Assembly: GCA_030998015.1 (NCBI GenBank)
Contig: JARWMV010000232.1
Span: 2,418,001 to 2,482,000, forward strand
Direction of reading: 5' to 3'
DNA length: 64,000 nucleotides
DNA from: Ceratorhiza oryzae-sativae
Taxonomy: Eukaryota; Basidiomycota; Agaricomycetes; Cantharellales; Ceratobasidiaceae
Positions within the stretch are counted from its first letter, which is position 1, and the number at the start of each line of letters is the position of its first letter. Below are positions 35,018-46,134 of the stretch, one piece after another. The position numbers and the translations under genes are program-made. The notes beneath the pieces are model-generated. The model did no database searches and was not told the origin of the DNA. It was given only the letters and a program-made list of their open reading frames with translations.

Positions 35018-37359
35018 TCATGACGGCCCGGGTAATGGGTCATCCCAAGTCCCGTTAGGCCAAAGGACTGCCGCTTTAGTGTAATCGCCGCTTTGTCCGT
35101 CTCGTTGATACTAGCCAGAGGTTAGTTTCCACCAAATTTCGCTCTGTAAACTGATGTCTCACCGCAAGTCTAAAAAAGTGAGGGACCCCAATCTGGAGCC
35201 CTGTTAAGCTATAGTATGAAGCCTGTCCAACTAGCCGCTGCACATCGTCAACAAGTAAACTGAACCCGTTCCAGCCTTCTGACTTCATTAGGTCGGCCGA
35301 AATTGGGTTCCAGAGGATAGTATTGTTTGTAAGATTGGTAGACATACCATCGAAGAATTGGTTATGAATGATGGTAAAGAGCTTCCCAGAGGCGCATCCC
35401 TGCGAAGCTGTGCAAGCTATGAGCTCGCAGAATCCATGGATAGTAGCAGAGACCTACTTCAGCAGCTGTCTGGAGAATCGAATCAAATCCAAATTTGGCT
35501 ACACCTTGTAAAAACATGCCTAGCATAAAAGCTTGATAAATAGCGGAAAGTCGACTGGGAAGCGCTGTCAATGGCATGAGTATTATAGCGGCGATGTACT
35601 GGGGGCTGTCAACGACAACTCCAACAGAGTTATTAAGAGAACTTACGTGGTGTAGTCGGAAGGTTAAGGTAGGCAGGGAGGCGAGTATACCGGCAGCAAT
35701 ACCGGCAAGTGCGTATCGTGATAGGTAGTAAAACAACATGCCCGCTCTCCTCATAACTCGGAGCTGGTTGGCAACGCTCATCGCCAAAACAATCACGACA
35801 ATGACAAGAGCTGTGACAGCCCCCTGCTGACGAAGATCAGAGCTCAGGAGCCGGTCGACAGGTATTTTAGCAGTAAGCTAAAGAGCGATTTAGACTCTAA
35901 TGGATACACGAATTGACCGCGATGTTATACTTACGACGTTAAAATGAACACCAGCCCAGAAAGGGGCAAGGTACCAAACCGATCTTTCCAGGGGCATCGA
36001 TTCGAATGCCGGCAACGTGAACCCCCATGCCGACCTCCAGAAGGCATACCCAACAAACAAAGCTGGAAGAAATGTGCCAAATGCACTAAACGTAAAAAGA
36101 ATTAGCTATCATCAAAGGGTCGATTTTGTGAAGCATTTTTACCCTGATAAGTCTGGTACAGAGGAGCGGGTGTCGCTGAAAAGTGATATCTAGAGTCGCG
36201 AACTTTAGCAAATCCCAGAGCCAATCCATTATTCAACACTCACATGCCAAAAGCCCACGCAGAGCAGTGACCAGAAAATTAAGTATGAAGTAGGGCGGAT
36301 CAGCAAAAGCAAAATCACGGTGCATACAACGTTGTATATCAGCGCGTAGTCCCGGATGTCTTTGCAACGACCAAATCCTTCCGAATCTAAAAAGCGGAAA
36401 GATAATGGAAATATTCCTGGAAAGCCTATGGAAGAAACACCGTTCGCCTCCATTGGAAGAAAGCCTGTGTAGTTTCCAACCAAGCGAAGGGTAGCGCAGC
36501 CACCATTATGAGGAGATACGAGCCCTCTAAAATTGCATACACAAAGCTAAATTGGGTGAATAGCAGCTAGGAATAGATTCAACTCACGCTTGTATGGCAG
36601 CAGGACATATCCAAGTATCGCCCCTGTATGTCTGATTGTTATCACCTCCGCCTACCACCAGTGCTTTGTGCACTATTTGCTCGGCCCCTACGGTTCGTGG
36701 ATTCGCCAGCGTAATGATAGGCAGTTTCCTGGGCACCGGAATTGGAAATCTGGTCCAGTAAAGGGAGCACACAGCTCCCCGTTCAGACCACACCCATCGT
36801 CCTTCAGCCAGTAAGTTGAAGTACACTCTATGAAGGAGCTTGCCGGAGTCATAAACGAATTTGCACGAGAGATAAAAGCGAGGCCAATGATATAAATAGC
36901 AACGAACACGATGAATATCCATTGGCGTTGAAAGACCTTCGAATGATTCAACCACCATTGCTCAAGGGAGAGTTCAATTCGGAAGACATGGCCGCGCCAT
37001 CGTAGAGTAGTGCTATCCAGCCTTGGGGTGGGCTGGGGTCTTATGGGTGGGGTTGGGCCGCTTAACCACTCAAAACATCGCCGCGTCCTAGGATATCTTT
37101 CTAGAAATCGGAAGAAGCGCTCCTTCCCAGGAGAGAACAGCTGCTCTTGAAATGTAGAAGCTTTTGTATCCTCAGTGACAAGCCCATTGTTTTCGAGCAA
37201 GCCTCCATTACCAGTGGTGGCAGTTAAGCCAGACAAGCACTCGAGCCGCATTGCATCGGCTGAAGCGAGGGTCGCGCCGCTTTCCAGGTGGGAGAATCGG
37301 TTATGTTGCTCGATGGTAGAGCACAGGCTGTTGTCCTCAGGTCGCTGGGCGACAGACAT
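35018..37359 (-). CDS. LCCL domain membrane protein
   Basis: Start at 37359, stop at 35018-35020, at least seven exons. A cytosolic N-terminus of about 130 residues leads to a first membrane helix (WIFIVFVAIYIIGLAFI). Then comes the luminal LCCL domain with its cysteines: DDGCGLNGELCAPFTG, FQFRCPGNC, NPRTVGAEQIVHKALVVGGG, TYRGDTWICPAAIQ and NGGCATLRLVGNY. Several further helices follow (IYNVVCTVILLLLIRPTSYL, VTALVIVVIVLAMSV, AIILMPLTALPSRL), and the end is AVLWPNGTWDDPLPGPS. Such proteins are common in fungi with no proven role. The frame breaks between CPGNC and IITLANPRTV (about 36715-36730); one extra base restores it, so an assembly indel is likely. Confidence 0.85.
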
Positions 37360-38104
37360 GCTAGCTAGCGTCTATTTAGCTTTGGGTTGAGATGGATGAT
37401 GCCATGCATACCAGGATAATTTATGGGCAGTGTTTAGCGTACGGTAAGCTCAGCCTTAACATTCGACCCGGCGAGTTGTTGGTGGTGCAAGAGCAGGAAA
37501 ATGCAATATGCGCAGTCGACAACATCCGCGTCACCATATGGCAATGCAATAAGCGATCGCTGACGGAACATTCCGGCCGAGTGGATTTCCAATCACACGA
37601 TGTGGATTGTGTAGCGCTGATCGGATTCAATGCTCAAGAATGGCACCAATTCACTGCGTAGACAGTATAGTTCTTGGCTTCAAGCCACAGGTATTCCCGG
37701 TATGACATGTCAATTTAGATGGGAAGTTGGAGCAATGATATAAACTGGACGCTAGATGTAAGGATGGTTAGAAGAACAGCTCAGCAACGTTGTTTCCGAG
37801 TCACGATCGCCTGAACGAATGTGGTGACGGCTCTGAATATGAGAATGGCCGCTAATGAGGTTGATATTTTGCGCGTTGGTGGGCCAGGTATTGTTTTGCC
37901 AGCATTGCTAAGATAAGAAGTCCTGTTGGCGCGGAATGGTGTTCGTTTTTATCGGACCGAGCATTACTCTTATTTTTGATATCAACAAGTCGCCGATAAA
38001 TGCGTTTCTAAGTTATCTGCCTCACCCTTTTGTAGTTGATGGGTCCAAGTCGTTTAGTCACGAGACACCCTGCCCAAACCTTCGTCAACACACGTCAGTA
38101 CCTG
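37360..38104. other. Divergent intergenic region
   Basis: Between the LCCL gene (-) and seipin (+). A short ORF at 37392-37661 (+) and its mirror are not convincing. The region should contain both promoters. Confidence 0.4.
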
Positions 38105-39372
38105 ATGGAACCCACGACTGGGCAAACAACGCTTGAGGCACGACTCGAAACTCTAGTACGAAATGCATTCTCGCGGATTGAAGAATTTATCCTATTATTC
38201 ATTAGAACTGTTCTATTCATCTTGAGCATTCCTCGGAGAGTCTTGCCAACGCTACTACACGTGGCTGCTTTCACAACCGTACTTCCACCTCTCTTGGCCA
38301 TATCTGTCGGGGCTGGAATTACAGTAGTGAACCTTATTCCTTCAGGATGGGAGGTTGAGCTATGGATGCAATATGGGTGAGTTCCAGCCATTTGTACCGG
38401 TAACGTAAGCCTAAGTTTCAAGAGTGAACAAGCAACTCCATATGCTCGCACGTCACTCCCATCACTTGTTCCAGAGCAACTATATGAGATCTCATTGAGG
38501 CTCGATGTTCCCGTAACACCTGAAAATATTGCCCTTGGTTAGCACTCGATCATTCTCAATCCCGCTTATTCAGGCTTATGAGGCTCGAATGTAGGTAATT
38601 TCATGACTAAATTAATCGTCGTCGACCCGAAGAACTCGACAGTTGCGTCAGTAAATCGGGCGGTATGAATCCACGTTCGATGGCTAGATTTTATGTCTGA
38701 CTGTTGCTTTCACAAGCAGGCTCTCGTGTTAGGCGAACGATCAATCGGGTGGATTCCCCTCATCAGTTCGGGCGCACATCTCGAGACTATCAACGTCCCG
38801 CTGCTAGAAAGTTGGGCGCCAACCTTACCATCAGGGATGCTCTCCAATCCAAGCGTTGCTATAGCCCGAGGGACGACTCAAAAGGATTTTCAGGCATATG
38901 TCACGGTTGGCCGCCCTGACGCATGGAAGAATCTAGGCGCAGGTCAAGGTAGAGAACTAAGCATAGCACGCGCTATCCTCCGCGGAAGAGTCAAACTTTC
39001 CGGAATCAGGTGAGTTGCCTCGCTTCATCCTCGGGCTAACTACCTGCTGATCCTCCACTTAGGGGATACTTTGCTCGACATACATACCTCCTATTCTCCC
39101 TCACGAGTGTTGCATTTTTCGCCACCTCCGCTGGCACAGCACTTTTGTTGTATCTCCTGTTGGCCCCAAATCTATCAGATGCGGGCGAAGCGAGCGATGC
39201 TGATACCGCCAAGATGCTTGGTACGGAGCAAGAATATACTTCAAGGCTTCGCATCAGATACGAGCGAATAGAGCAACCCTCTGCATCCGAAACCGAGCAT
39301 TCGTGGACATCTGGGGGGGCAGAAATGCGAGTTAAATTGGAGTCGGATGATGACAGCTCGGGAAGCACCTGA
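38105..39372 (+). CDS. Seipin (lipid-droplet assembly protein)
   Basis: Five exons (38105-38376, 38416-38537, 38595-38662, 38720-39009, 39063-39372) sum to 354 codons, 353 aa. An N-terminal hydrophobic helix (FILLFIRTVLFILSIP, then LLAISVGAGITVVNLI) is followed by the luminal beta-sandwich with the seipin signature: LYEISLRLDVPVTPENIALG, NFMTKLIVVDPKN. The second membrane helix is YLLFSLTSVAFFATSAGTAL, and the tail is acidic. Seipin sits in the ER at ER-lipid droplet contacts and controls droplet formation. The first intron is only 39 bp. An in-frame ATG at 38036 would add 23 residues; the later start places the first helix about 25 residues in. Confidence 0.88.
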
Positions 39373-39538
39373 GCTGTATTTTGGCTGGCCCAAGCCGCTC
39401 GTAGAGATATATTCAATGGGTCTACACTGCGATAAATGGAAATATATTTTTCATGTTTTAAATGCCGTATCTTCTCAGTACTCTCGATCTTATATACGAG
39501 GTGGTGCTCTGGAATCAGGTTTAAACGCATAGAACCAA

Positions 39539-39561
39539 GTCACATGACTCATTGCGAGTCA
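39539..39561. promoter_or_regulatory. E-box fused to an inverted pair of Gcn4/AP-1 sites upstream of HIS7
   Basis: GTCACATGAC (39539-39548) overlaps TGACTCA (39545-39551), a perfect Gcn4/CPC1 site, and a second TGACTC lies on the opposite strand at 39556-39561. The cluster is about 80-100 bp before the HIS7 ATG, as expected for general amino-acid control. Confidence 0.6.
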
Positions 39562-39641
39562 TCACTTGCCTTACTTTAACAATATAGCTTTCGGTCCCGA
39601 TCTCCGACCTCCTCACACCCTCCGGTTTTCCTTCACAAAAC

Positions 39642-41416
39642 ATGTCCAAGGGGCTCTATCTGCTAGATCATGGAGCGGGCAACGTCAGGAGTCTTGCCAA
39701 CTCCATTACGAAGATTGGCTTTGAATTCGAGTGGATAAAGTCGCCCGAGGACTTTAACAAGGCCGAAGTCAGTGTGGTCTGCCGCACGGTTGTTACACGC
39801 CTAATCTCTTTCTCACAGAGACTAATATTTCCCGGGGTTGGTGCATTTCAAGCAGCCATTGATCACCTAACGACATCGGGGCTACTCGAACCACTCAAAG
39901 CATACATCAAGTCAGGTCGACCTTATTTTGGCATATGCATTGGGATGCAGGTGCTTTTCGAATCGTCGGCCGAGAACCCGTCGTCAAAAGGTCTAGGGAT
40001 TATCCCCGCCCGGATTGAAGAGTTCAACAGGGAGAACAAAGCTGTCCCCCATATGGGATGGAACGCTGCCGAGTTGGTCGATGAGAATCCAACGACCCGC
40101 GTGGAAGACGAACAACAAACTGGAATCACCAATGACGCATACTTCTATTTTGTGCACTCTTTCCGCGCCCCGTATGACGAATCTACAAGCGAATGGGCGC
40201 ATTCAACCACACAATACGGACAGGAGCTGTTCTTGGCTTCCGTACGAAAGGCGAACGTATTCGCGACGCAGTTTCATCCCGAAAAGTCTGGAGAAGCGGG
40301 GCTGCGGGTACTCAAGTCTTGGCTAAGTGCTCCTGTTGAGGCAGTTGACTCGCGAGGCACGCGTCCTGCTGTTCATACGGTTAGAGCACCTGGACCAAAG
40401 GACAGATTTATTCGACGTATCATCGCATGTATGGACGTTCGGGCCAATGACCAGGGCGACCTAGTCGTCACCAAAGGCGATCAATACGATGTTCGCGAAA
40501 AGGAAGAATCCCCCAAAACAGAAATTGTCGGCACATCTTCCTCCCGGCCCGCTTCGCCAGCGCGTGCTGTGCGGAATCTGGGCAAACCAGTGGCCCTCGC
40601 CAAGGCGTACTACGATGCTGGAGCCGACGAAATTTGCCTTTTGAACATCACATCGTTCCGATCTTCTCCTCTTGCCGATCAGCCGATGCTGGCCGTTGTC
40701 CGTGCAGCTGCAGCGGAAACCTTTGTTCCGCTCACCATCGGAGGCGGGATCAAGGACACGGTTGACCCTGATGGGACCCCACGAAGCGCACTCGAGGTTG
40801 CGAGCTTATATTTCCGGGCCGGCGCGGACAAAGTGAGCATTGGGAGCGAAGCGGTCGTGGCCGTGGAGGCCATGCTGGCGCGCGAGGGTCAAACTATGGA
40901 CGGGAAGAGTCCTATGGAAACTATTGCACAGGCTTACGGGCGCCAGGCAGTTGTCGTTTCAATCGACCCTCGTAAGGTCTATGTCACAGACCCCGCAGAC
41001 CACAGCGATGAACTCGTGGTTGGGAAGAGTGCTATTTCGGCACGTGAAGACGAAAGGGACAAGCTGTGGTGGTACCAGGCTACGACCCAAGGAGGAAGAA
41101 CGAATCGGCCGTTGTCAGTTGTTCAATTGGCGAAAGGGGCTGAAAAGCTGGGCGCTGGCGAAATCTTGCTCAACAGCATCGACCGAGATGGGACGAATAT
41201 CGGATATGACCTTGACCTGATTAATTTAGTGAGGAATGCGGTCAATATCCCAGTAGTTGCGAGCAGTGGTGCAGGAAAACCCGGGACTTTGTGGAAGTGT
41301 TTGAAAAGACTAGAGCAGAGGCGGCGTTGGCTGCGGGTATATTCCATCGAAAGGAGGTCCAGATATCGGAGGTGAAGGGGGCACTTGAAGTGGCTAAAAT
41401 TAATGTTAGGAGGTAG
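39642..41416 (+). CDS. HIS7: Imidazole glycerol phosphate synthase, fused HisH-HisF
   Basis: Exon 1 39642-39767, a 51-bp intron (3n, so the frame reads through), then 39819-41416. With one G added at 41283-41285 the product is 574 aa. It carries an N-terminal glutaminase (nucleophile Cys in [12 protein letters not shown], catalytic His-Glu in [10 protein letters not shown]) and a C-terminal cyclase barrel ([49 protein letters not shown]). It converts PRFAR plus glutamine to IGP and AICAR, linking histidine and purine synthesis. Without the extra G the frame leaves after [11 protein letters not shown] and ends at 41375; in the shifted frame [20 protein letters not shown] and HRKEV continue the family ending, so the indel is almost surely an assembly error. 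Confidence 0.95.
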
Positions 41417-42493
41417 TCTTGATAGAGAATCTACGAGGATAATATCTTTGCCTTTGTCTTTCAAGTAAATGTGAAGGTCCCTTTGATAGGGGCGTGAACT
41501 CAAGGGAAGGATGCTTGTGGCGTCCTCACCTTGATAACCCTAATTTTGCAAATGCTTTTTTCAATAACTCAGGGGTCACTCCTAATGGTACTGTGGGTCA
41601 AATTGTTTCCCCAACCGCAGAACCCCGTTGCTGGTGCTGATGCCCTCAAGTGCCTCTTTGGATTTGAATACCATAGGAAGGGCATTCCAAATAAACGTTT
41701 TCGGCTTGCCAGGAGAAGGAGCTTCTAGACGATGTGCGTTTGATTGAAATACGGTCATCTGGCTTGGCGTTGGGCCATAGCGTGTACCCCAGCATAGTTC
41801 ATCGGGTATATTTGGTATAATAAACCCGTAGGGAGCAAACATGTATTTATGGGATTGTCGGGAGGTCCTTCATCAACTATCGTTTGAGCAGGAATCACGC
41901 TTGACGACGCGTTGGCCGTGTTTTATCCCCCTCGTTCCCTGGCATGAATTTCATGATCAAGATGGATGAATAGCATCGATGTGCGGTAGTGTATGCGCTG
42001 CTCGTGTAAGCTGCCGTGTGAATCGGCATGTTGGCCGAGCTCGCCAAAGGTGCCGAGGCAGGGGGGGCTGCGGATGAGAAAGCCGAGAAGGTCCTCGCGC
42101 TGTGCTGGGGGAGGCCGTACTTTCGCGGGCAAAAAGCGCTGTGCAGAACATCACCGATGCGAGCCGTTTGCGAACAAGTCGGGCCTAGAGAGGGGAGGAT
42201 GGTGACAGGATGTCGACGGACATCAGGGGGAACGGACAGGCACGGTAGGCGCCTTGGGAGTGCAAAGCGTTACCAGTCGAGCTGGGTCGGGGAATGCTGG
42301 CTGACGATGCCCGGACGGGGACACACGACACGGCGTTGTGCTCGGGGCATTTAGGATTTGATTATTACATTTTTTAGACGTACTCCAGGGTGCGCTTGGC
42401 TGTTTTAGGAACAGGGGGGGACGCCAAGCGAAGGCGCCGAGAGGCTTGTTTGTGCATGTGGACAGCGGCGTGCGGGGTGGGTGGGGGGGAGCG
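41417..42493. other. Intergenic region with a doubtful minus-strand gene
   Basis: Minus-strand frames at 41842-41582 (GFIIPNIPDELCWGTRYGPT) and 42132-41923 (LGQHADSHGSLHEQRIHYRT) look somewhat protein-like and could be exons of a small gene. I could not join them with convincing splice sites, and competing frames exist. Confidence 0.3.
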
Positions 42494-44148
42494 ATGGAAG
42501 ATGATAAGTACCGGCAGACTATGAACATGTCCGTCCCGTCGACCCGACAGACGCCATCTGCGCACCGCCAGCGATCGCTCCGAGGTCGGTCGCATGTCGC
42601 CAACGATGGCCCCGCTGACCACGCGTCTGCAGTCCCCCCCGACCCGTCTGGCGACTCCCCTCCGGTGCCGCACAAGTCCCGCGCGACACACACGGCCCCT
42701 CCTCTCCCGCCCACCAGCTCCGCCCACCGACACACCTCCCGCAAGCCCCCCACCCCCAGCCGCACCATGGACGCCCCGGCCGCCAAGACCACCGTCCCCG
42801 TCACCGACCGCGTCAAGCCCGTCCGCGCCATGACCAGCACCCCCACGTATGTGCATCCTTCCCCATGCGACTTTGCGTCATGTTCTTTCTGTGCTTCGAC
42901 GTTCTACTCCACGCGACGTTTTGACGTTTGCGAATCTAACTTCATAGTGTATAGTGTTGACAGAAACGTTCCTCCGCCTCCCAACAGATCGCACTCGTCC
43001 GACCACATCGACCGCGGCAAGGATCGCAAGCCCCAGCCGCCGCCAAAGGCCCCACCAGCGAGAAAGCCGACGCACGTCGACGTCATTGATAAGCTCGATT
43101 ACAGCGGGATCGGTGCGGCAAGTAAGCATCCTCCACGTCGGTTTATGGAGACGATGACTAATGGGTCCCAGTGTTCCATCACGATGGCCCGTTCGATGCG
43201 TGCGCTCCCTCGCGCAACAAGAACAAGACCAAGGCTCCCATGTACGCGTTTGACGGCGAAAAGGCTGAAGCCACCGACAAGCGTCTCTCTCCGCTCGCTC
43301 AGGCCACAATCATGGCTATGAAACAGAGCCCTGGATCAGGCCCGTATGCGGCCGTGGGAGCCCTCAATACTGCGGACATGCAATCCTTTGGAAAGCCGCC
43401 AAGCCCGACCTACACCAGCCCCAAGAAGAAATCGCCCAAAAAAAGCGCGCTCGCAGAGGCTTGGGGTATCGCCGAGCCAGAGCCATTCGAAGAATTCTCT
43501 GCAGGGCGCCAGAGTGGCTACGAGCAAAACAGCCCTATGAATGGCAGCCTCACATCGGTCAACGCTGCCTCCCGCACAGGGCTGACTACGAGGGCTGATG
43601 CCTATCCCGAATATCCTGATTGTACGTTGGTTGATTCATACCTCGGCAATAGCCTGACCTTGCTCTGTCCAGCCCGTCCTCAGCCTGCCCGCCGGCCCTC
43701 GCGTGCGCTTCCCCCACCCCAGCCTATCCAGCTCTACCCAGAGTTCCCCGAGGGCGATGATCCGGTAGCCATGTCCCAAGCCCCCTCGGCCTATGGGGCC
43801 CGTCCGGGTGCTCCGAAGCGCAGCAAGTCCCTCATTCAGCGCTTCCGTAAGATGCGCGATAATCCAAACGCACCACCCACGGCAGATTATGATGACGACG
43901 TTAGGCCAGCTCCTGATGTCCGTCTTGTCACCCAGCGAGTCCCCCCTGTTCCAGATCGCCCCCAGCTCGACCAATACAACTTGGTCGACTCCCAGAGGCC
44001 TGGCCGTGATAAAAACTTGCCAATGCCTCCCCCGTCCAACGTGGACTATTTTGAATCTCAACATGCACCCGTAGCGCTAAATGGTGGAGCTGGTGTCAGC
44101 CGAAAGGCCAGTTTGATGCAAAAGGTCAAGGGCGCCATAAGCCGCTAA
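42494..44148 (+). CDS. PAL1: Pal1-family cell morphology protein
   Basis: Four exons (42494-42846, 42955-43121, 43172-43621, 43673-44148) sum to 482 codons, 481 aa. The Pal1 core is recognised by VFHHDGPFDACAPSRNKNKT followed by APMYAFDGEKAEATDK; the preceding DVIDKLDYSGIGA and the flanking Pro/Ser/Lys-rich disordered parts fit the family. A C-terminal basic motif (KRSKSLIQRFRKMRDN) and a KASLMQKVKGAI end are also typical of membrane-cortex proteins. Pal1 proteins act at the cell cortex in polarity and endocytosis (fission yeast Pal1, budding yeast Pal1/Pal2). Start uncertain: an in-frame ATG at 42446 would add 16 residues. Confidence 0.85.
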
Positions 44149-44317
44149 ATCGAGAGCTGCCTCAGGATCGGCCTAGCCGTATTCAACGCCCGGATGTGTT
44201 CAAGACGCCGATCCTTCCCAATGGTGCAGCTTCTTCGATATTTTTCCACGTCTCCCTGGTTGTACAGGCGCTTCGTGTACCAATACTTGTTTCATCTTAT
44301 CCCCTAATTCCTGAATA

Positions 44318-44330
44318 CCCCCCCCCCCCC
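44318..44330. repeat. Poly-C tract
   Basis: A run of 13 C just downstream of the PAL1 stop, presumably in the 3' UTR. Length may be unreliable in sequencing. Confidence 0.7.
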
Positions 44331-44551
44331 AACACTTCCCCTGGCTCTGAAACGCTAGCATCAGACCTAGAGATCTTGTATATGCGTCCATCGCCTACTC
44401 GCCGTTTCTGTGACTGGCTCGTGTATTTTCCAATATACTATTCGTTCTGTGGATTCAGCCTGATATTATTGCATAAACACAACACAAGTTCTACACAAGC
44501 ACATGTCGAGCCCGCAAGGTACCTAGGACAAAACGAGAAACTGAGGTCGCT

Positions 44552-45900
44552 TTAAGGGTTCTGGATTTGAAGCTTCTCGAAGGCTGCCACGCGATCCATG
44601 GTGCTGTCGGCAAGCCATTCGTCTTGCAGTCCCCCTGTCCCACTGACAATATCGCTCAACGTGTCCTTTGTTTGAATTACAACTGCCGGCTCGACACTGT
44701 AGATATTCAAAATCTTGTGGAAGTTGAAATGTTGGAAGGCGTGATCTATTGAATGAATGAATGTGAGTGCCTGCAATACAATTCAGAGTGCTGAAACTCA
44801 AAATACCAATGGGGCGAGAGAAAGCGAACAATGGGGAACGGAGGTATCGTATCATTTTACGTGCCCCAGACCTGGAAATCGCATATGCATGTGTGCACAA
44901 GATGTGTGTGGAAGGATGAAGATGAGGAGTTCCTTGGACGGGAGGTTTGGCGTTTTCGTCGGATTCACAATGGCCTACCGGGCACCAGCCGTCAGCAAGC
45001 CCCAGCCACATTTACGAGGATTGGCAAAACGCACCGAGCATGACAATGTCCCAGTCCTTGGGCAGGTATGCCCACATCTGACGTAGACGTTTTTCAAGGT
45101 CCCACTGATTGGCAGCGGGCGATGGTTGAAAAGGCGAGACTACGGGCTTAAGATGCTCAGCGCACCTCCATGTCAATATCATCCTCCAAAATAATCGCAA
45201 CGTCTTGCTCTCCTCGTGCGACCTTGAGCAAGACCTTGTAGTGCGAATACCAGCAGCTAACCTGGGCACGCGTGATCAATTCATCCGGGAGCAGAATGTC
45301 CTCGCCGGCTGTCCTGAGCAGCGGAGGACGAGTATCCGGGGACGGCGGAGCCGGTAATGCTTTTAGTGCTTGGGGGCTACCATTTGGAACAAACCAATAA
45401 TCGACACCGGCCTGGGGCGACACAGGCTCGCGCGATCCTACGTTGGGGAGCCAGGAAAACTTGAGTCCTTGCGGGTTTGGAACCTCTTGCTCGTGGCCGA
45501 TACGCGACTGAGCGCGGGCCCAACGCACACGCTCGAGAATGTTTGTTACGAGTGCGTCATTCAAGTCGAGTGCGTCGTAGTACTCAAATTCGAGATCCAT
45601 CGCATGCATAAGTTTGTCCATGTGTACCCGCCGGTCCGCACGACGAGCTAGGCCAATGACGTATATCTTTTGGGCGACACCAAGAGTGCGCGAATGTGGT
45701 AAGCGGTCGATTTCGCGCACACCACTCAACTGTTGGCGGTAAAGGCTATCCGAGAGCTTTGGGTCGCTCTCCGGTCTTGCCGGAGAGAACCATAGTAGAT
45801 CATCAAGCGAGAGCCGTTGTTGGAATCCTGCCGAAATCAAGATTAAAGCAACAGCTGCAGCTAGTATGAGCCCATAGGCTCGAAAGGAGCGTTGTAACAT
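44552..45900 (-). CDS. Glycosyltransferase family 25 protein
   Basis: Four exons (45900-45166, 45104-45035, 44974-44807, 44745-44552) give 388 aa. The N-terminus has a signal anchor (YGLILAAAVALILISAGF), so a type II Golgi/ER membrane protein is expected. The GT25 signatures are IYVIGLARRADRRVHMDKLM near residue 80, a metal-binding-like ILEDDIDME at the end of exon 1, and THAYAISRSGARKMIRYL. GT25 enzymes transfer galactose or other sugars (bacterial LPS, animal collagen); the fungal substrate is not known. The last intron acceptor is placed by restoring the conserved RPIDHAF. Confidence 0.85.
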
Positions 45901-46134
45901 GGTGTAAGTTGGAACTATAGATTTGGGTTTGGTTGGAGTAGTAATTTCGTAATGAATTTGCCGGTCGTCGGCTGACTCAGCAGTTACTTCTCAACGCCAC
46001 TGTTGTAACCGTATATACGCAATAAAAATAGGAATTAAATAGGTAATGCTCAATTGAGTACGAACAGAGGCATAATGATACACCTAGCTTATAAAACGAC
46101 AAAGACCCAAAAATAGAGGACGATAAACAGGGAA

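Noticed and set aside
36715..36730. LCCL gene as a pseudogene
   Set aside because: Both sides of the single frame break keep the family cysteines, membrane helices and splice sites, so one sequencing indel is more likely than decay.
37392..37661. 89-codon plus-strand ORF between the LCCL gene and seipin
   Set aside because: No motif and no neighbouring exons; the opposite strand is equally open, as expected by chance in a promoter region.
41582..42154. A small minus-strand gene between HIS7 and PAL1
   Set aside because: Two frames look protein-like, but I could not connect them by credible splice sites, and other frames in the same stretch look equally good.
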